Shown: positions 1 to 3,352 of the stretch, piece after piece
How positions within the stretch are numbered: the first letter of the stretch is position 1
Layout: each line of letters opens with the position of its first letter
Origin: an uncultured Verrucomicrobiota bacterium
Lineage (GTDB): Bacteria; Verrucomicrobiota; Verrucomicrobiia; Limisphaerales; UBA9464
DNA: 6,070 nucleotides
NCBI GenBank assembly: GCA_903930165.1
Contig: CAIYXO010000289.1
Span: 1 to 6,070, forward strand
Reading direction: 5' to 3'
Translations under genes and position numbers: made by a program
The notes under the pieces: generated by a model
The model's input: only the letters and a program-made list of their open reading frames with translations
The model's database searches: none
Told to the model about the DNA's origin: nothing

Positions 1-213
1 CTGGAACTGCGGATCGAGGACGACGGCCGAGGCTTCGACGCCACCGCCTTGCGTTCCGCGGGGTTGGGTCTCACCGGCCTCCAGGAACGGGCCGGCATCC
101 TTCGCGGGACGCTCGAGATCCGTTCCCAACCGGGACACGGCACCGCCATCGTCGCCGTCGTTCCCCTCCCCGATTCCCCTCCGACACCGGACTCCCCATC
201 GACGCAGGCATGA
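1..213 (+). CDS. Sensor histidine kinase, C-terminal end of ATPase domain (partial, 5' end outside window)
   Basis: Reading from base 1 gives 70 residues and a TGA stop at 211-213. The fragment is the end of a GHKL/HATPase_c catalytic domain: the ATP-binding G1 box is DDGRGF (fragment residues 7-12), the G2 box is GLGLTGLQERA (21-31), and GHGTAIVAVVPL (45-56) is the usual last strand. The wording GLxGLxERA is typical of NarL/DesK-type (HisKA_3) kinases, which autophosphorylate on histidine and pass phosphate to a LuxR-type regulator. The dimerisation/histidine domain and any sensor region lie outside the window, so the signal is unknown. A proline/serine-rich tail of about 14 residues follows the domain. 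The stop overlaps the next start as ATGA, so the two products are probably translationally coupled and are cognate partners. Confidence 0.9.
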   Translation: MELRIEDDGRGFDATALRSAGLGLTGLQERAGILRGTLEIRSQPGHGTAIVAVVPLPDSPPTPDSPSTQA

Positions 214-884
214 ACCCCCGTCTGAAACTGGTGGTCGCCGACGACCACCCGATCTTCCGCAAGGGCCTCATCGAGGTGATCGCCGAGTCGGACGAGTTCG
301 AGGTGGTCGCCGCCGTCGCCCACGGCGAGGAGGCACTGCGCGTCTGCCTCGAACGGCAGCCGGACGTGGCGATCCTCGACTTCGAGATGCCCCGGCTGAA
401 CGGCGCCGAGGTCGCGGCCCGGCTGCGCGAGGCGGGTTCCGCCACCGCGGTGGCGGTCCTCACCGCACACAAGGATCCCACGATCTTCAACCGGGCCCTC
501 GACGCCGGCGTCGCCGGATTCGTGCTCAAGGACAACGCCGCGGAGGAGATCGTCGCCTGTATCCGGTCGGTCGCCCGCGGGGAGCCCTACGTGAGCCCGT
601 CGGCCTCCCGCCTCCTGCTCCAACGTCGCGACGCCGCCGCGCGGCTGCAGGAGCGCCATCGAGGACTCCAGGACCTCACCCCACAGGAACGCCGGGTCCT
701 CCGGCTTGTCTCGGAGAACCTCACCAGCAAGGAGATCGCCACCCGTCTGGGCACCAGCCCGAGGACGGTCGAGAACCACCGCTTCCGCATCTGCGAAAAG
801 ATCGGCCTCTCGGGAAGCCATTCCCTGTTGAAGTTCGCCTTCGACAACAAGTCGGCCCTCGCCGCCGAGCCGGACGCGCCGTAG
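210..884 (+). CDS. NarL/FixJ-family response regulator (REC + LuxR-type HTH)
   Basis: This 224-residue protein has the usual length for the family. The receiver domain (about 5-122) has the acidic pair D11-D12 followed by HP (the 'DDHP' hallmark of the NarL group), phospho-acceptor D57 in ILDFEMP, T85 in LTAHK and the conserved K107 in VLKD. After a linker, a LuxR-type helix-turn-helix spans about 156-211: LTPQERRVL, then SKEIATRLGTSPRTVENH as scaffold and recognition helices, then a final helix around KIGLSGSHSLLKFA. It should be a cytoplasmic transcription factor that dimerises and binds DNA when phosphorylated by the kinase encoded just upstream, whose stop codon it overlaps. The start at 210 places DDHP at the expected distance, and the overlap explains the missing Shine-Dalgarno site. 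The TAG stop lies within a repeat element that begins at about 877, so the last residues (DAP) come partly from repeat DNA. Target genes cannot be read from the sequence. Confidence 0.95.
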   Translation: MNPRLKLVVADDHPIFRKGLIEVIAESDEFEVVAAVAHGEEALRVCLERQPDVAILDFEMPRLNGAEVAARLREAGSATAVAVLTAHKDPTIFNRALDAGVAGFVLKDNAAEEIVACIRSVARGEPYVSPSASRLLLQRRDAAARLQERHRGLQDLTPQERRVLRLVSENLTSKEIATRLGTSPRTVENHRFRICEKIGLSGSHSLLKFAFDNKSALAAEPDAP

Positions 885-923
885 GAGACGAGATCACGAG
901 ACTCCACACTCTCGCCGGCCCGG
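877..923 (+). repeat. REP-like repeat, direct copy A
   Basis: This 47-bp unit, with core GTAGGAGACGAGATCACGAG from 881, recurs at 987-1033 with three differences (at 893, 914 and 919), exactly 110 bp away. It contains two ACGAG words separated by three bases. It overlaps the end of the response-regulator gene, and the TAG within GTAGG (882-884) is that gene's stop codon. With the inverted copy at 951-979 it resembles a repetitive extragenic palindrome family. I see no transposase here. Whether the family is dispersed in the genome cannot be told from one window. Confidence 0.85.
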
Positions 924-950
924 TCCCGGTCGTTCCCGACGGATGGGAAA

Positions 951-979
951 GGTCAGAGACTCCTCACGTCGTCCCCTAC
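951..979 (-). repeat. REP-like repeat, diverged inverted copy
   Basis: The reverse complement of this stretch begins GTAGGGGACGACGTGAGGAG and matches the direct copies over the first 24 bases at 19 positions (copy B) or 18 positions (copy A). It lies between the two direct copies. Together with copy B it can fold into a long imperfect hairpin whose 11-base loop (980-990) holds the 8-bp palindrome CGTGCACG (981-988). Paired inverted REPs of this kind are called REPINs in other bacteria. Calling it that here is inference from geometry alone. Confidence 0.65.
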
Positions 980-986
980 CCGTGCA

Positions 987-1033
987 CGCCGTAGGAGACG
1001 AGGTCACGAGACTCCACACTCTCCCCGGACCGG
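987..1033 (+). repeat. REP-like repeat, direct copy B
   Basis: This second direct copy has core GTAGGAGACGAGGTCACGAG from 991 and matches 44 of 47 positions of copy A at 877-923. It is intergenic, unlike copy A, and is the better pairing partner for the inverted copy 11 bases upstream. The high identity of A and B against the more diverged inverted unit suggests either a recent duplication of a 110-bp segment or selection on the direct unit. Confidence 0.85.
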
Positions 1034-1035
1034 AT

Positions 1036-1072
1036 CGCTGAGTGGACCTACTCAGCGCGATTGAGTGGGTCC
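1036..1072 (+). promoter_or_regulatory. Two mutually exclusive RNA hairpins (possible attenuator or bidirectional structure)
   Basis: Hairpin 1 is a perfect 8-bp stem: CGCTGAGT (1036-1043) pairs with ACTCAGCG (1050-1057) around a 6-base loop. Hairpin 2 is an 11-bp stem: GGACCTACTCA (1044-1054) pairs with TGAGTGGGTCC (1062-1072), ten Watson-Crick pairs and one G-U, around a 7-base loop. Both need 1050-1054, so only one can form at a time. No U-run follows either stem, so neither is a standard intrinsic terminator. The site lies 56 bases before the likely start of the receiver-only gene and just after repeat copy B. The pairings are seen directly. A regulatory role is inference, and an alternative is that this is simply another decayed palindromic repeat. 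Confidence 0.45.
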
Positions 1073-1077
1073 CAACC

Positions 1078-1128
1078 CTCCCGGATCCGGGATCATCCCG
1101 ATGGAATGGCTCCCGGAAACTCCCGGGA
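1078..1128 (+). promoter_or_regulatory. Cluster of CTCCCGG boxes and palindromes before the receiver-only gene
   Basis: CTCCCGG occurs at 1078-1084, 1110-1116 and 1120-1126, with start-to-start spacings of 32 and 10 bases, near whole helical turns. The first lies in a perfect 14-bp palindrome TCCCGGATCCGGGA (1079-1092) and the last in TCCCGGGA (1121-1128). CGGGA/TCCCG (1088-1092 with 1096-1100) can also form a short hairpin. The arrangement could be an operator for a dimeric regulator or a structured leader. No clear -35/-10 pair is visible. In GC-rich DNA such words are common, so confidence is low. Confidence 0.25.
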
Positions 1129-1472
1129 TGAAAGCCCTCATCGTTGACGACCATCCGGCCATGCGCCGGCTCATCGCGAGCCTGCTGCCGGCCGAATGGG
1201 AATCCACCCAGTGCGGCAATGGCCGCGAGGCGGTGGAAGCGTATCCCCGGACGCGTCCCGACTGCGTGCTGATGGACGTGGAGATGCCGGTCGAGGACGG
1301 CTTCAGCGCGGCCCGGCGCATCCGGGCGCAGGATCCCGCCGCCTGGATCGTCTTCATCAGCCAGCACGGCGGCAGCGCCTTCTCCGCCGGCGCCCGGGAA
1401 GCCGGCGGACGCGCGCTGGTCTCCAAGTCCGATCTCCCCCAGCTCGTCGACCACCTTCCCGCCACGCGTTGA
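1128..1472 (+). CDS. Receiver-only (single-domain) response regulator
   Basis: This 114-residue protein consists of one receiver domain with nothing after it. The start at 1128 gives MKALIVDDHP, the standard opening of a receiver. An ATG at 1101 or a GTG at 1065 would add 9 or 21 residues without homology-like character, and a weak GGAA lies 9 bases before 1128. Key residues are the acidic pair D7-D8 followed by HP, phospho-acceptor D50 in LMDVEMP, S78 at the usual Thr/Ser switch position and K100 in VSK. The DDHP signature groups it with NarL/FixJ receivers rather than CheY, so it looks like a NarL-type regulator without its DNA-binding domain. The final helix is short. It should be phosphorylated by a histidine kinase, possibly the one at the window's left edge, and act as a phosphate sink, relay or protein-binding switch. 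It ends 10 bases before the exported 613-residue protein and is probably co-transcribed with it. Confidence 0.85.
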   Translation: MKALIVDDHPAMRRLIASLLPAEWESTQCGNGREAVEAYPRTRPDCVLMDVEMPVEDGFSAARRIRAQDPAAWIVFISQHGGSAFSAGAREAGGRALVSKSDLPQLVDHLPATR

Positions 1473-1482
1473 TCCGACTCCC

Positions 1483-3324
1483 ATGAATCCATTCCGACTG
1501 CTCCTTCTCCTTCTCCTGGCCTTCGGCGGGCTCCTGCCGCTGGGTGCCCAGATCCAGGGTGAACTCGCCTTCGCCGGCACCACCAACGGCGAACCGGTCT
1601 TCCGGCAGACCGTGATCCTGCGGCCGGGCTGGAACGCCTTCCATCTGCGGGTCGACCCGTTGGTCGACGGCATTTCCGCCGCCTTGACCGATGTGCCGCT
1701 CCGCTCGCTGTGGACCCACAAGGCGAAGGTCGGCAGCACCGAGTTCGTCGAGGACCCGTCGGAGCCCGTCTGGAACCGCAGCCGCTGGCTCGTCCACCTG
1801 CCCGCCACCAACGCCGCCACCGCCCACTCGACCCTCTTCAACCTCCGCGGCAACCGCGGCTACCTCGCGGACCTTTCCGGCTCACTCACCTTCACCCTCA
1901 GCATCACCGGCCGGATCCGGCTGCGTTCGGAAACCTGGTCGCCCGACGCCTACACCTTCACCGGCTTCCCCGTGGTCCCGGGCGGCACGGTCACCTTCGC
2001 CTCGTGGTTCGCCGGATCGACCGCACACCACGATGCGGCGGGCGCGTTGAACCCGATCTACCGGATGTCCGGCACTGGTACCTGGACGCCGGTCGGCTCC
2101 GGCGACCTCGTGGAACCGGGTGTCGCCTATTGGGTGAAGACCCGCGGGGCCAGCGACTTCACCGCCCCGGTCGAGGTGGCCGGCGAAACCCTCGCCAACG
2201 GACTGGAGTTCGGCAGCGAGGTCCAGACCCGCCAACTCGCCTTCCGGAACCGCGGCGCCGGCGCGGCCACGGTCACCGTCCAGACCCACGGCTCCGGGCT
2301 TCCGCTCTCGGTCCGGAACCTGGACGCGGTCGCGGGCGTGACCAGCACCGGCCTCGGGGGCACCACCACCTTCGACCTGTCGCCCGCCGGCACCTCCACC
2401 ACCGAGTTCGAGATCCGGCGTCCCGAGATCACCAACTCCGTCGCCGCAGGCGCGCTGCGGATCACCGATGGCGGATCGGTCGTCTGGTGGATCCCGGTCG
2501 CCGCCACGCGGGACGGTGTCGGCGGCGTGCCCGCGACGCCGCAGCAGGAGGCGATGGGCCACGCCGGACTCTGGGTCGGCGAGATCACCGTCGACCAGGT
2601 CGCCGCGGTCCACTCGGGTCCGCTGACCACCGTGACCACGACCAACGGCGCGGGCGTGGTCTCCTCGCGGCTCGAACGCAGTTCGGGTTCCACCAACACG
2701 CTCCCGACTGCGGCTGCCTTCCCGCTGCGGCTCCTCCTGCACGTGGACGCCACCGGGACCACCCGCCTGCTGCGGGAGGTCACCCAGATGTTCCGGCCGC
2801 CCACCACAACCAACGACGCCTCCGGCGATCCGCAGCTGGCGACCGCCGCCGAGACGGTGCTGCTGACCGATCCGAGCCGCCTCGGCGAATTCACCGGGAT
2901 CCAGTCGAAGGACAACACCCTGGTCGGCCGGCGGCTCAGCTCGGCGGGTTTCGACTTCCCCGTCACCACGGCGGGCAACCATCTCGCCCTCGCCGGCTGG
3001 TTTGCGCGGACCAACACCCTGACCGGATCGATCACCCTCGACCCGGACTTCCCGACCCACCCGTTCCGGCACCGGTTCCATCCGGACCACGACAACCTCG
3101 ACGCGCGGTTCACCTCGTATCGGGAGGAGTCGCCGACGGTGGTTCGGACGTTCGCCCTCCGCTTCGACACGGCGGGCACCGGCGCGGACACGACGCGCTT
3201 CGGCTACGACCTCATGGCCGGCACCTACCGCGAGACCCTCACCGGACTCCACCGCTCGCCGCTGGTGACCTCCGGCACCTTCCGGATCCGCCGGATCGCC
3301 GCCAACGACCGCCTCGACCCCTGA
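1483..3324 (+). CDS. Exported protein of uncharacterised family (PDHDNLDARF-motif protein)
   Basis: This 613-residue protein has a clear Sec signal peptide: NPFR, then a seven-leucine core and a likely cleavage site near residues 22-23 (LGAQ). The mature part is probably all beta. An N-terminal region (about 40-225) carries PGWNAFHLRVDP (48-59), NLRGNRGYLADLSG (120-133), a GFPV segment and YWVKTRG (216-222). A middle region (about 230-345) resembles a beta-sandwich. A C-terminal region (about 360-610) carries GLWVGEITV (362-370), FPLRLLLHVDATG (413-425), FRHRFHPDHDNLDARF (528-543) and YRETLTGLHRSP (582-593). From memory, these C-terminal motifs recur in exported proteins of Verrucomicrobiota and Planctomycetota, often near LamG proteins; I could not check this. 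No catalytic signature is recognised and there is no cysteine. The start has no Shine-Dalgarno site but directly precedes the signal peptide. It lies between the receiver gene (10 bases) and the modular exported gene (28 bases), probably in one operon. Location is likely periplasm, outer surface or secreted. Confidence 0.8.
   Translation: MNPFRLLLLLLLAFGGLLPLGAQIQGELAFAGTTNGEPVFRQTVILRPGWNAFHLRVDPLVDGISAALTDVPLRSLWTHKAKVGSTEFVEDPSEPVWNRSRWLVHLPATNAATAHSTLFNLRGNRGYLADLSGSLTFTLSITGRIRLRSETWSPDAYTFTGFPVVPGGTVTFASWFAGSTAHHDAAGALNPIYRMSGTGTWTPVGSGDLVEPGVAYWVKTRGASDFTAPVEVAGETLANGLEFGSEVQTRQLAFRNRGAGAATVTVQTHGSGLPLSVRNLDAVAGVTSTGLGGTTTFDLSPAGTSTTEFEIRRPEITNSVAAGALRITDGGSVVWWIPVAATRDGVGGVPATPQQEAMGHAGLWVGEITVDQVAAVHSGPLTTVTTTNGAGVVSSRLERSSGSTNTLPTAAAFPLRLLLHVDATGTTRLLREVTQMFRPPTTTNDASGDPQLATAAETVLLTDPSRLGEFTGIQSKDNTLVGRRLSSAGFDFPVTTAGNHLALAGWFARTNTLTGSITLDPDFPTHPFRHRFHPDHDNLDARFTSYREESPTVVRTFALRFDTAGTGADTTRFGYDLMAGTYRETLTGLHRSPLVTSGTFRIRRIAANDRLDP
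1501..1517 (+). repeat. In-frame CTCCTT hexanucleotide run in signal peptide
   Basis: There are 2.8 copies of CTCCTT, encoding the leucine core of the signal peptide of the 613-residue protein. Gain or loss of a unit would add or remove two leucines without a frameshift. The tract is short, so frequent slippage is not expected. Confidence 0.6.
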
Positions 3325-3352
3325 TCGCCCGGAATACCACTCCCCCACGACC

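Noticed and set aside
877..1033. CRISPR array
   Set aside because: There are only two direct copies with a 63-bp interval containing an inverted copy, one copy overlaps a gene end, and no cas gene is visible.
885..1072. Intrinsic terminator after the response regulator
   Set aside because: Stems exist, but none is followed by a T-run. Termination could be Rho-dependent, which cannot be read here.
1061..1096. A sigma70-like promoter (TTGAGT at 1061 with GATCAT at 1091)
   Set aside because: The spacer is 24 bases and the -10 match is poor, so it is not supported.
1065..1127. Longer starts (GTG 1065 or ATG 1101) for the receiver-only gene
   Set aside because: The added residues are not receiver-like, and 1065 lies inside the second hairpin. 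The start at 1128 gives the canonical opening MKALIVDDHP. ATG 1101 cannot be fully excluded.
894..1853. A 319-codon minus-strand open frame across the repeat region
   Set aside because: It runs through the repeats, the receiver gene and a signal-peptide gene in antisense, with no domain-like content. It is a GC-driven shadow.
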